NCBI GenBank assembly: GCA_009768935.1
Contig: WESA01000028.1
Location: 1-38,107 of the forward strand
DNA from: Rectinema subterraneum
Lineage (GTDB): Bacteria > Spirochaetota > Spirochaetia > Treponematales > Rectinemataceae
Direction: 5' to 3'
Length of the DNA stretch: 38,107 nucleotides
The position numbers were made by a program, and so were the translations under genes. Below, one piece after another: positions 31,650 through 38,107 of this stretch. The notes under the pieces are model-generated. The model searched no databases. It had not been told where the DNA came from and worked only from the letters and a program-made list of their open reading frames with translations. Each line of letters starts with the position of its first letter. Within the stretch, counting starts at the first letter, position 1.

Positions 31650-32789
31650 ATGCCGATGCAATCCTTCCCTTTCTGTCCGAATCCTCACTGTGTCTGGCAC
31701 AGTAACGCACCAGATTTCGCTTGGGCAAAGCCCAAGGGCTTCTATACCACCAAGGCATTTGGCCGCGTCCAACGCTACCAGTGTTCCGCCTGCCACAGGA
31801 CCTTCTCTTCCCAGACCTTCTCGTTAGCCTACTATGTGAAGCGGCCAGTGGCTTTACCCGATATCGTCGCCCGCCTTGTAAGCGGCGAAAGCTTAAGGGC
31901 CATGAGCCGCAACCTCGCAGTCTCCCTCAACCTCCTGTCCAATCGCATCGATCGGCTTACCCGCCAGGCAATCGCCCTGCATGCCCAGTGCCTTGCATCC
32001 CGAGCGGGGTATGACGATATCTGTATCGATGGCTTTGTCTCCTTCGATACTTCCCAGTATTTCCCGAGCGAAATCCCCATCGCCATCACTGCCCATTCCC
32101 TGTTCATCCTCGACTTCAGCCATGCCAGCCGCCGCAGGTCGGGCACCATGACGGCTGCCCAGAAGGCAAAGGCGCGGGAGCTCTACCGTCGTATCCCCTT
32201 AGAGCGCGGCGCACTCGCCCGCTCCTTCCGCGAAACCCTCGTACACGCCCTGCAGCTGCAGCCACCGGCTCCCTACCGGCCCTTTGTCCTCATCACCGAT
32301 GAAAAGCCCGACTATCAGCGCGTGCTCCAGAGGCTTGCAGCCTTCCGCACGCAGACTGAACACACCCGCCTCGTCCACTGGACGATCAGCTCGAAGCTGC
32401 CCCGCACCCTCAGCAATCCCCTTTTTTCTTCCAACTACATCGACCGGGAGCTGCGCAAAGACCTCGCGCACCACCACCGGGAGACAGTCTGTTTCAACCG
32501 CAATGTCGCAAACGGCATGATGCGCCTCAGCTTGTACCTCCTTGGCCACAACTACCTCAAGCCCTTTCGTATTCGTGCACATAAAGGAATGCATCCTCGT
32601 ACGCATGCTGAGGCAGCGGGGATTCCGGTACACCTTGTGCAGCACTTTGTGCAGGCGCTCACTGGTGGGATACGAGCATTCTTGAGCCGCTGCACGCTCT
32701 CCGAGACGATGCGACGGACCTGGGAGAAGCGCTGGAAGACGCCAGGCAAGGATAAGGCTGAGTATCTGCCGAAATATGCGCTGGCCTAG
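31650..32789 (+). CDS. IS1-family transposase, single-frame
   Basis: This 379-residue DDE transposase has an N-terminal zinc ribbon (Cys9, Cys14, Cys45, Cys48) followed by a helix-turn-helix region (SGESLRAMSRNLAVSLNLLSNRI). Candidate catalytic acids are Asp127 (CIDGFVSFD), Asp217 (LITDEKPDY) and Glu267 (YIDRELRKD). The stretch ELRKDLAHHHRETVCFNRNV resembles the C-terminal LRT...RKTICFSRSV of IS1 InsB. The start could also be the ATG at 31656, which has better spacing from GGAGG at 31642-31646. The full-length frame implies an active enzyme. Confidence 0.87.
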   Translation: MPMQSFPFCPNPHCVWHSNAPDFAWAKPKGFYTTKAFGRVQRYQCSACHRTFSSQTFSLAYYVKRPVALPDIVARLVSGESLRAMSRNLAVSLNLLSNRIDRLTRQAIALHAQCLASRAGYDDICIDGFVSFDTSQYFPSEIPIAITAHSLFILDFSHASRRRSGTMTAAQKAKARELYRRIPLERGALARSFRETLVHALQLQPPAPYRPFVLITDEKPDYQRVLQRLAAFRTQTEHTRLVHWTISSKLPRTLSNPLFSSNYIDRELRKDLAHHHRETVCFNRNVANGMMRLSLYLLGHNYLKPFRIRAHKGMHPRTHAEAAGIPVHLVQHFVQALTGGIRAFLSRCTLSETMRRTWEKRWKTPGKDKAEYLPKYALA

Positions 32790-32833
32790 CGCATCTAAAA
32801 AGGAGAGGGTAGAAGATAGAGGTGCTGGCTTGG

Positions 32834-32878
32834 TAGTGCTCGATGCTGTGCCCATTTGGCACAAGGTTGGGGGCACTA
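32834..32878. repeat. Hairpin formed by two facing copies of the IS end repeat
   Basis: A shortened plus-orientation copy (32834-32852, TAGTGCTCGATGCTGTGCC) faces the terminal right repeat (32858-32878) across five bases. The two can pair through GTGCC/GGCAC and TAGTGC/GCACTA with internal mismatches. It lies after the transposase stop and may end its transcript or take part in transposase binding. Confidence 0.6.
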
Positions 32879-32880
32879 CT

Positions 32881-32889
32881 CAATAACTG
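32881..32889 (+). repeat. Right target-site duplication of the IS1-type element
   Basis: CAATAACTG, identical to 31547-31555. Removing the element restores a plausible continuous sequence between the hydrolase 3' region and the DUF2202 upstream region. Confidence 0.75.
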
Positions 32890-32947
32890 AGTGATTGAGA
32901 AAAAGCCGGTGCCGGAGGAAATCGCCGGACCGGCTGCAATGATCAAT

Positions 32948-32993
32948 GCGGCAGCAATTCCTGGTGCCGGCGTCGGCTGCCGCACTAAGTGCG
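32948..32993. other. Overlapping inverted repeats upstream of the DUF2202 gene
   Basis: GCGGCAGC (32948-32955) pairs with GCTGCCGC (32976-32983), and CGCACT (32981-32986) pairs with AGTGCG (32988-32993). The two stems share three bases and so exclude each other. The stretch from the IS end to the promoter holds no convincing gene. Confidence 0.4.
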
Positions 32994-33083
32994 ATAAATA
33001 TGAGGGCGCCGACGCATGCCGCACGGTGCCCGCAAGGATTTGCCCCCGACCACCACAACCGCTATATTTAAATGGAACCATTA

Positions 33084-33112
33084 TTGGTTTTATGGCTACA
33101 ACTATATATAAG
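33084..33112 (+). promoter_or_regulatory. Predicted promoter of the DUF2202 gene with a small dyad
   Basis: TTGGTT (33084-33089), 17 bases, TATAAG (33107-33112). AACCA (33076-33080) and TGGTT (33085-33089) form an inverted repeat overlapping the -35, a possible operator. Confidence 0.45.
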
Positions 33113-33157
33113 AGTAAACATATGTTTGCAAAAAGAAGATTATCGAGGAGTAACGAA

Positions 33158-33679
33158 ATGAAAAGAAAAGTTGCGGTTTTTGCGGTCTTGATCGGGCTTG
33201 TGGCTGCGTTTGCAGTCTTTGCCGAGACATCATTGCCTCTGTACGGAAACGCGGCCGCAAAGGCAGATAATGCGCTCACCATCGAATCGATGCTCACCTA
33301 CGCAATTCAGGACGAGTACCTGGCGCGCGCGGAATATGTGGCGATCATGGCCAAATTCGGTCAGATTGCGCCATACTCGAACATCAAGCAGGCCGAGGAA
33401 CAGCACATTTCCTGGCTCAAGGACATGTTCGCGACGCTGAAGCTGGCGGTCCCTGCGGATGAGGCCGCAAAGTACATTCATGCGCCCGGCACACTGAAAG
33501 AGGCCGCCCAGGCAGGCGTGCAGGCAGAGATCGACAACATCGCGATGTATGAGCGTTTCCTGGCGCAGCCTGTGCTCAAGGATCCGCGCTATGCGAGCGT
33601 GGTGGATCTCTTTACCCTCCTTCGGGATGCCTCGAAAAACCACCTTGCGGCGTTCCAGAAGCAACTGCAGAAGTATTGA
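33158..33679 (+). CDS. Exported DUF2202 ferritin-like protein
   Basis: This 173-residue protein has a signal peptide (MKRKVAVFAVLIGLVAAFAVFAE) and a four-helix ferritin-like DUF2202 domain. Metal-ligand-type residues are in DEYLARAEYVAIM, EEQHISWLKDMF, AEIDNIAMYERFL and ASKNHLAAFQKQ. Family members are thought to bind a di-metal centre outside the cytoplasm; function is not established. The start at 33158 has GAGGAG seven bases upstream and begins at the signal peptide; the frame is open further upstream but without coding character. Confidence 0.83.
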   Translation: MKRKVAVFAVLIGLVAAFAVFAETSLPLYGNAAAKADNALTIESMLTYAIQDEYLARAEYVAIMAKFGQIAPYSNIKQAEEQHISWLKDMFATLKLAVPADEAAKYIHAPGTLKEAAQAGVQAEIDNIAMYERFLAQPVLKDPRYASVVDLFTLLRDASKNHLAAFQKQLQKY

Positions 33680-33760
33680 TTGCGCGGGTCCTCCCGTTGT
33701 CGACCGGTAGCGACGCTTGCAGCGCGGGGGCTTCAGGGGCATTCTCCGATACCTGTTGAT

Positions 33761-34198
33761 CTAGTTCTTGGCTTTGATATCGTACCCCAGATCTTCAGCG
33801 ATCTTTTTAGATATGCGTTCGACATCAGCTTCATTGAAATCGAGCGTCGGGATTTTGCTTACGCCCATGGTTGCGATGACATATTCATGGGCGACTTTGA
33901 CGCCCCGCTGTTCCATGATCTTGCTGACGCAGCGATTGGCGCATCCATTGATTGCGATGACCCTGCGGGCGCGCTTGCCGATGTTGACATGCGCGTCCGA
34001 GCCAGCGCCTACCGCGGCAGTGCAGCACATGCGCGCGCCGACGCCTGCGTTCGTAAGGTCGATTGCCACATGGTTCCCGACCTGGCCGACGCTCGCCGCA
34101 CCGTCACAGGCAAAGATGATGTCCATGTTCTCTGTATCCGTTGAGCAGCCCTGCAGACGACGGAATTCCACATTGTTTGTGCCGGAATTTTCAGCCAT
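33761..34198 (-). CDS. DGC-domain putative zinc-binding protein
   Basis: This 145-residue protein matches the DGC-domain family (PF08859): FACDGAASVGQVGNHVAIDLTNAG, then ARMCCTAAVGAGSD, then VIAINGCANRCVSKIMEQRGV. Several conserved cysteines in these stretches are expected to hold zinc. The function of the family is unknown. The ATG is preceded by GGGAGAGG. It ends 81 bases from the convergent DUF2202 gene and 145 bases separate its start from the two-component genes; no operon partner is evident. Confidence 0.8.
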   Translation of the reverse strand: MAENSGTNNVEFRRLQGCSTDTENMDIIFACDGAASVGQVGNHVAIDLTNAGVGARMCCTAAVGAGSDAHVNIGKRARRVIAINGCANRCVSKIMEQRGVKVAHEYVIATMGVSKIPTLDFNEADVERISKKIAEDLGYDIKAKN

Positions 34199-34343
34199 AA
34201 TGCGCCTCTCCCAGAAAAATAGATGTTACAAGCCGCAAACTGCGGCGAATTGCCAAACTAGGCTTGTTTTTGATGCAATGTTTTAATATTTTGCAAAATT
34301 ACAAATCTACTACTGCATTTAATGTCTGTCAATTGGATTGCGG

Positions 34344-35048
34344 CTATTTCGAGTGGCGCTCGAGTCGGTAACCAAGGCCGCGCACAGAAATGAGATATTC
34401 CGGCTCAGCAGGGTTTTTCTCAATTTTTTCTCGCAGCCGCCGGACATACACTTTGAGGTAGTTGCGATTGTCGAGCGCGTTCGGTCCCCACACACGCGCA
34501 AGCAGGGTTTCGGCGGGAATTGTCTGCCCCGGGTTGTCCGCAAGGATTTTCAAGAGCGCATACTCAGTCGATGTAAGCGGCACTTCCCTGTAGCCTATGG
34601 CAACGATTCGGCGGCCAAAGTCGATACTGAACTCACCATCGTAATATTTTTCCTCATGCCCCGGTTCATGCCCGCGCGACCGCCGCAGTACTGACTTTAT
34701 GTGAGCGACAAGCTCGAGGTGCCCGAAAGGCTTTGTGATATAATCGTCCGCGCCCTCCTCGAGCGAGTTCACTTCATCGAGCTCATTGTTGGTCACCGTG
34801 AGTACAATAATGGGCACATTCGAGAAGGCCCGAATGCGCCGCAGTGTTTCGAGCCCCGACATGCCTGGCATTCGCAAATCGAGCAATACAAGGTCGGGCT
34901 TTTCCTGACTTAGGAGCATAAGCCCCTGTTCCCCGCTTGATGCTTCCACTACCGTCCACTCAGGTTCCTGCACCGCGATGGTCAAGCGGATGGATCGTGT
35001 GACATCGGGTTCGTCATCGATTGCCAGAATTTTCGTCGGAATGGTCAT
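34344..35048 (-). CDS. OmpR/KdpE-type response regulator
   Basis: This 234-residue regulator has a receiver domain with Asp11-Asp12, phospho-acceptor Asp57 (LLDLRMPG), Thr84 and Lys106 all present. Its C-terminal winged-helix DNA-binding domain (TSTEYALLKILADNPGQTIPAETLLARVWG through VRGLGYRL) is typical of KdpE-like proteins. The gene starts 35 bases inside the end of the sensor kinase gene, so translation is coupled and the two form a cognate pair. Targets are unknown; no kdp genes are visible. Confidence 0.92.
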   Translation of the reverse strand: MTIPTKILAIDDEPDVTRSIRLTIAVQEPEWTVVEASSGEQGLMLLSQEKPDLVLLDLRMPGMSGLETLRRIRAFSNVPIIVLTVTNNELDEVNSLEEGADDYITKPFGHLELVAHIKSVLRRSRGHEPGHEEKYYDGEFSIDFGRRIVAIGYREVPLTSTEYALLKILADNPGQTIPAETLLARVWGPNALDNRNYLKVYVRRLREKIEKNPAEPEYLISVRGLGYRLERHSK

Positions 35049-36900
35049 CCTCGGTTACTCCTTCAAGGTACAAAGGAATCGAAAAGCAAAATCGCGTCCT
35101 ATCCGATCCGCGGCTATCGAACCAGAGATCTCCCCCATGGAGCAAAGCCAGCTGATGCGCAATGTAGAGGCCAAGCCCCGTGCCTGCGCGCGCACCTGCA
35201 TCCTGCGAAGTATAGTATTTTTCGAATATTTTATCTCTCTCAGTAGGCGGTACACCAGGGCCAGCATCAGATACGCAGATCCTGCCCATCGCACCGGTTT
35301 GTTCAAAATGAATCCCGATGAGGCCACCAACCGGTGAGAATTTTATCGCGTTCGAAAGCAGATTTGCGATAATATCGCGAATTCGTGCTGGGTCCGCAAA
35401 AAATGGTGGCCATGGTTCTTCGGGGGCGATGGTAATGGTTAGGTTTTTCTCTTCGATAAGGGTGAGCATTTCGCGCACGGTGCGTTCGGCGATCGCTTTC
35501 ATGTCGACAGGCTGGCGTGAAAGAGCTACATTCATGGCCTCGAGCCGCGCTGTGGCGAGCATGTTCGTGGTAAGTGTTTCGAGCCGCTCGACATTGCTCT
35601 GAATCGTCGCAAGCATTTCGCGCTGATCCTTGGTCCATGAAGAAGCGGTCATGGCGAGCGTCGATACAAGTACCTTAAGGACGGTGAGGGGAGTCTTAAG
35701 CTCATGCGCTGCCGACGAAAAGAAGGTATTCTGCGTTTTCTTGAAGGATTTGAGCGCTTCGTACTGCTGCTTTGTTTCATTGAACAGAATCGCGTTGTGG
35801 AGCGCAAGCTGGGTCTGAATCGAGAGCGCATGCAAAAATGTTTTGTCTTCCGGCTCGAGCGCGTCGGTTGTGTTGATCCCGACAAGCAGGACGCCGTTTT
35901 CTTTCGAGGAATAGGCTGGCAGCCGGATCATAACGAATTGCTGGACGGCGGAGGAACAGGGCGAAAAATCCTTTATTTTCTCTGTAGCCATGATTTCCGA
36001 ATCGCCCATCGAATCGATGAGATTTCCAAGGCTGTCCAAAGGGATATATGGCGTACAGACAGAATCACCTAACGCTGCTTGAATTTTCCATTTTTTGTCG
36101 GGCACTACCTGACGCATGACTGCGCTGAATGCCACCGAATCGAGCGCATTGGCTCCTTGAAGGATGGTATGCAGTACTTTGTCGATATCGAACTGCGCAT
36201 TGCCGAGCTGTGCGAAAATATCATTGAGCCTGGAAATCAACCCTGAAAGATGGATAGCCCGCTTTCGTGCGAGATCCTCTTTGCGAAGGCTCTCCGCCAG
36301 AATTACGAACAGGAGACCTACGATAATAAGCCTGAAAAAGCGGTTTTCGATGACCTCGAATTTGACCTGCGGCTCAGCGCCAGCCATCTGGATTGCCGTA
36401 AAAATGATCTGCAGGCCATTCATAGTGATAATCGAAAGCGCGCCAATCTTCCAGTCGAAGTAGAGCGCAAGTTCCGCCATCACAAAGAGAAACATGGGAA
36501 AAAACGGGCTGTCGTAGCCGCCGGTGACCCCGACAAGAATGGTCGCTTCGAGCATGTCGGAAATAATGATCGCCAGATAGCGCTTTTTCGAGAGCATGCT
36601 CGATGTTCTTGAATAGAGGCCTGCCGCAATATTGTAGAGCACCAGCTCCAGAAAGAGCCAAAGCGCCGGTACCACGCTTTGGATTTGATGGTACTCTGCG
36701 AGAATAATGAGTGCGCTCACTGCTACCACGCCGGCGCGCGCGACCGGAAGAAAATAGTCGATGGTTTGTTCTTTGATTGATGAAGGCTTATGCTCGATAG
36801 TGGATTTCTGGAATGGCAGTCTTAAAGGCAAGAGCTTCCGGATAGAACGAAGCCCGGAAACCGCACGAAATTTTCCAGACGAACGCGCCATATATGCCAT
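35014..36900 (-). CDS. Membrane sensor histidine kinase
   Basis: This 628-residue kinase has about six hydrophobic segments in residues 45-205. A GAF-like region (about 230-385) follows. The HisKA phospho-acceptor His399 is in SSAAHELKTPLTVLKVLVS, and the HATPase domain has NLLSNAIKFSP, DAGPGVPPTERDKIFEKYY and GTGLGLYIAHQLA. All catalytic boxes are intact. It is upstream of and overlaps its response regulator gene. The signal is unknown; the lack of a large periplasmic domain suggests sensing in or at the membrane, or through GAF. The start ATG at 36900 has AAAGGG before it; 36891 is an alternative. Confidence 0.9.
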   Translation of the reverse strand: MAYMARSSGKFRAVSGLRSIRKLLPLRLPFQKSTIEHKPSSIKEQTIDYFLPVARAGVVAVSALIILAEYHQIQSVVPALWLFLELVLYNIAAGLYSRTSSMLSKKRYLAIIISDMLEATILVGVTGGYDSPFFPMFLFVMAELALYFDWKIGALSIITMNGLQIIFTAIQMAGAEPQVKFEVIENRFFRLIIVGLLFVILAESLRKEDLARKRAIHLSGLISRLNDIFAQLGNAQFDIDKVLHTILQGANALDSVAFSAVMRQVVPDKKWKIQAALGDSVCTPYIPLDSLGNLIDSMGDSEIMATEKIKDFSPCSSAVQQFVMIRLPAYSSKENGVLLVGINTTDALEPEDKTFLHALSIQTQLALHNAILFNETKQQYEALKSFKKTQNTFFSSAAHELKTPLTVLKVLVSTLAMTASSWTKDQREMLATIQSNVERLETLTTNMLATARLEAMNVALSRQPVDMKAIAERTVREMLTLIEEKNLTITIAPEEPWPPFFADPARIRDIIANLLSNAIKFSPVGGLIGIHFEQTGAMGRICVSDAGPGVPPTERDKIFEKYYTSQDAGARAGTGLGLYIAHQLALLHGGDLWFDSRGSDRTRFCFSIPLYLEGVTEDDHSDENSGNR

Positions 36901-36959
36901 TATACCCTTTCCCTCTAAGCATTACATCCTGCGCTCACTCCCATACTCAGGGTGCAGAC

Positions 36960-36997
36960 AAAAAATCCGGCCCAAGCATTGAAGCCTAAGGGCCGGA
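36960..36997 (-). terminator. Intrinsic terminator of the SPW-repeat gene
   Basis: On the minus strand TCCGGCCC (36997-36990) pairs with GGGCCGGA (36973-36966) and is followed by six T's (36965-36960). It lies between the SPW gene and the kinase gene, which run in the same direction, so it isolates the two-component operon. Confidence 0.85.
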
Positions 36998-37042
36998 CTG
37001 CGCATATCACAAACAGCAAAAGAAACTGCGGCAGAGGACTGC

Positions 37043-37393
37043 TTATGCCTCTTTCTTTGCTGCAGAAGCGCCCCACACCTCGAGGATGATGACGACTATA
37101 CCAACGATGACATCGTTCCAGGTGGCTCCGCCGCTTGTGCCGCTATAGCCAAGAATAAATGGTGCAAGCAGGACCCAGAGGCCAAGCAGCGCATTGATCC
37201 AGCTCAGCGTGCGAACCGTGCCGGCAGCTTTGCCAAGGCCAACCCAGAGACCGAATCCGGCAAGCAGGATACCAAGAATGATTGCATTCGCGGTGGCTCC
37301 GCCCACGTTGGAATACCCAATGATAAATGGCGCTAAAATTTCCCACACACCGACGACACCGGTGAGCCAGCCTAACGTCTTTGCAGTTTTCAT
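37043..37393 (-). CDS. SPW-repeat membrane protein
   Basis: This 116-residue protein has four hydrophobic segments in two repeats of the SPW type (PF03779): WEILAPFIIGYSNVGGATANAIILG and WVLLAPFILGYSGTSGGATWNDVIVG. The family is widespread, membrane-bound and functionally uncharacterised. The ATG has GGGAGG seven bases upstream. The short basic tail (AAKKEA) should face the cytoplasm. It is followed by its own terminator and has no operon partners. Confidence 0.83.
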   Translation of the reverse strand: MKTAKTLGWLTGVVGVWEILAPFIIGYSNVGGATANAIILGILLAGFGLWVGLGKAAGTVRTLSWINALLGLWVLLAPFILGYSGTSGGATWNDVIVGIVVIILEVWGASAAKKEA

Positions 37394-37791
37394 ACCAAAC
37401 CTCCCGAATGAACCTTGAATTTCCGGCGGTTCGTGAATGCCCCGGTTCTGTGTCCGGGTTTTCCTGACCGTCTATGAAAAGCATACAGAGCCCCGGTAAA
37501 CGCGCGGGTCAACGGAAGGTATAAGTTTGGTAAATTCGGAGGGGATCAATTTAAGATATACATTCAGCAAATTTTGAAGCGGATCAGGCGAGGCAACAGA
37601 TCCGGGTATCGACTTCATTTTTTCTTGCGGATTTTTCATTTTTTTTAATAATTTTTCTTGCGGTTTTTTTTGGTTCCACTATAATTCATATCCTGACTTT
37701 TGCAGTTCCTGTATTAAAAAAGTGTTGTAATATCTTATTTAATAATGAATAGCGTGTGTTGGTTCATAACAAAAATCTGTAATGCGTCTCC
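37394..37791. other. Intergenic region with AT-rich tandem promoter-like repeats
   Basis: No convincing gene is present. The first 150 bases hold the leader of the SPW gene. From about 37615 the sequence becomes strongly T-rich and contains the 33-bp tandem repeat described separately. The last 100 bases are AT-rich and run into the stop of a transposase remnant. Confidence 0.6.
37618..37685 (+). promoter_or_regulatory. Tandem 33-bp units each resembling a promoter
   Basis: TTTTTCTTGCGG occurs twice with a 33-base offset. Each TTGCGG (37625-37630 and 37658-37663) is followed after 16 bases by AATAAT (37647-37652) or TATAAT (37680-37685). No plus-strand protein gene follows, so an unannotated RNA or an IS-related outward promoter is possible. 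Confidence 0.4.
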
Positions 37792-38031
37792 TTAGTGTTT
37801 TCGCTTTGTCTGGGCAAGAAGATGGCGAATCTCCTGCAAGGTACGCGACTGCTTTGAAAAATCAATCCCAAGATTCTTCCCAATCGCCTCAAGCACCGCA
37901 TCGTAGTAATCAAAGACATAGAGGTTCTTCCCCACGCTCGTGCCGCAGGCACTCGCCAAGGCCTGTTGCATCGCTGCGGCGGAATACTGCCAGTCAAGGC
38001 GGTATTCCAAGAGGCGCATGAGGAGTAAACT
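37792..38031 (-). pseudogene. C-terminal remnant of an IS4/IS1634-like transposase
   Basis: The minus-strand frame is open from about 38034 to the stop at 37792 and gives about 79 residues beginning SLLLMRLLEYRLDWQYSA and ending EIRHLLAQTKRKH. The internal ATG has no ribosome-binding site. The pattern of a hydrophobic xLLxxRLLExxL helix, then a variable segment, then GIDFSKQSRTLQEIRHLL resembles the C-termini of IS4/IS1634-type DDE transposases, from memory. The frame meets a stop just inside the putative IS21-type end, which suggests that this gene was cut by that insertion. A standalone 75-residue protein cannot be excluded. Confidence 0.4.
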
Positions 38032-38107
38032 TGTTTAATGTCAACTGAATTTCCCTGGAATTATCATGAGGATTTCCCCCTCGTTATCAACAGGAATTCC
38101 CTGGTTT
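38032..38107 (+). mobile_element. Probable left end of an IS21-type element, partial
   Basis: The sequence starts TGTTTAATGTCAACTG and contains three 23-base units beginning at 38038, 38061 and 38084. Each follows the pattern (T/A)T(A/G)TCA...GAATTTCCC, and the third starts TTATCAACAGGAATTCCC. IS21-family elements begin with TG and carry several such repeats at their ends where IstA binds. The istA gene would lie beyond the window. Iterons of another kind are an alternative. Confidence 0.45.

Larger units (their letters stand above)
31556..32880 (+). mobile_element. IS1-family insertion sequence, intact
   Basis: This 1325-bp element has 23-bp terminal inverted repeats (31556-31578 and 32858-32880, 20 of 23 matching) and 9-bp target duplications. 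The end sequence matches the remembered IS1 terminus in about 15 of 21 positions, including the TGCT-CCAAC core. It carries one uninterrupted transposase gene with none of the InsA/InsB frameshift organisation of classical IS1, like the long-ORF subgroups of the family. The right end contains an additional inverted copy of the terminal repeat. Intact ends and duplications suggest a recent insertion. Confidence 0.85.

Noticed and set aside
32891..33157. Open frame upstream of and in frame with the DUF2202 gene
   Set aside because: The signal peptide and a strong ribosome-binding site fix the start at 33158. The upstream part contains a predicted promoter and inverted repeats.
37745..37795. 16-codon plus-strand frame after the tandem promoter-like units
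   Set aside because: It has no ribosome-binding site and no recognisable product, and is too short to support.
38084..38092. DnaA-box-like TTATCAACA as evidence for a replication origin
   Set aside because: It is a single imperfect match lying within one of three 23-bp repeats, and no dnaA or dnaN is in the window.
1..38107. CRISPR arrays, tRNA and rRNA genes
   Set aside because: No regularly spaced repeat array with unique spacers and no cloverleaf or rRNA-like sequence was found on reading through the window; a covariance-model scan would settle tRNAs.

Overview
The window is a bacterial chromosome segment of moderate to high GC. It probably comes from a spirochaete (Spirochaetota). The basis is the ribosomal operon layout, in which secY runs straight into rpmJ without adk, map or infA and a 56-residue zinc-ribbon gene follows rplQ, together with the general look of the proteins. 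This lineage call is an inference and was not tested by any search.

Layout. (1) 1-4.9 kb: the end of the spc operon and the alpha operon (rplO end, secY, rpmJ, rpsM, rpsK, rpsD, rpoA, rplQ, zinc-ribbon protein), closed by a hairpin shared with the next operon. (2) 5.0-9.7 kb, minus strand: a complete branched-chain amino acid ABC importer (livK, then livH-livM-livG-livF), with a strong dyad in the livK leader. (3) 9.9-19.7 kb: a RarD-type permease, then a minus-strand histidine catabolism group (hutH, a 1156-residue protein resembling PPi-type PEP carboxykinase, hutI) with no urocanase gene, an EamA permease and an AzgA-type purine permease. (4) 19.9-28.5 kb: a muropeptide / N-acetylmuramic acid rescue locus, made of a BadF-type amino-sugar kinase, an AmiE-like serine hydrolase, NamZ (DUF1343), a sugar ABC importer (binding protein and two permeases), the MurQ etherase and an RpiR/MurR regulator. 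(5) 28.5-31.5 kb: a membrane diguanylate cyclase and an exported alpha/beta hydrolase separated by a G-run block. (6) 31.5-38.1 kb: an intact IS1-family element with 9-bp target duplications, an exported DUF2202 ferritin-like protein, a DGC-domain protein, a two-component system, an SPW-repeat membrane protein, and at the right edge a transposase remnant cut by what looks like the repeated left end of an IS21-type element.

How the genes fit together. In region 4 the importer would bring in MurNAc-containing fragments. NamZ and the amidase-like hydrolase have no signal peptides, so they would trim these fragments in the cytoplasm. The kinase would make MurNAc-6-phosphate, MurQ would convert it to GlcNAc-6-phosphate and D-lactate, and MurR would sense the intermediate. 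This resembles the Bacillus subtilis murQ-murR-murP-amiE-nagZ-namZ cluster, with a PTS replaced by ABC transporter plus kinase and with extracellular steps apparently moved inside. Two copies of the palindrome GCGCTATNNAAGCGC sit at the two ends of the importer operon.

The other notable structure is a 21-bp repeat family. It forms the ends of the IS1-type element and also occurs as three same-orientation solo copies 20 kb away, one of which supplies the stop codon of the rarD-like gene. No tRNA, rRNA or CRISPR array was seen.
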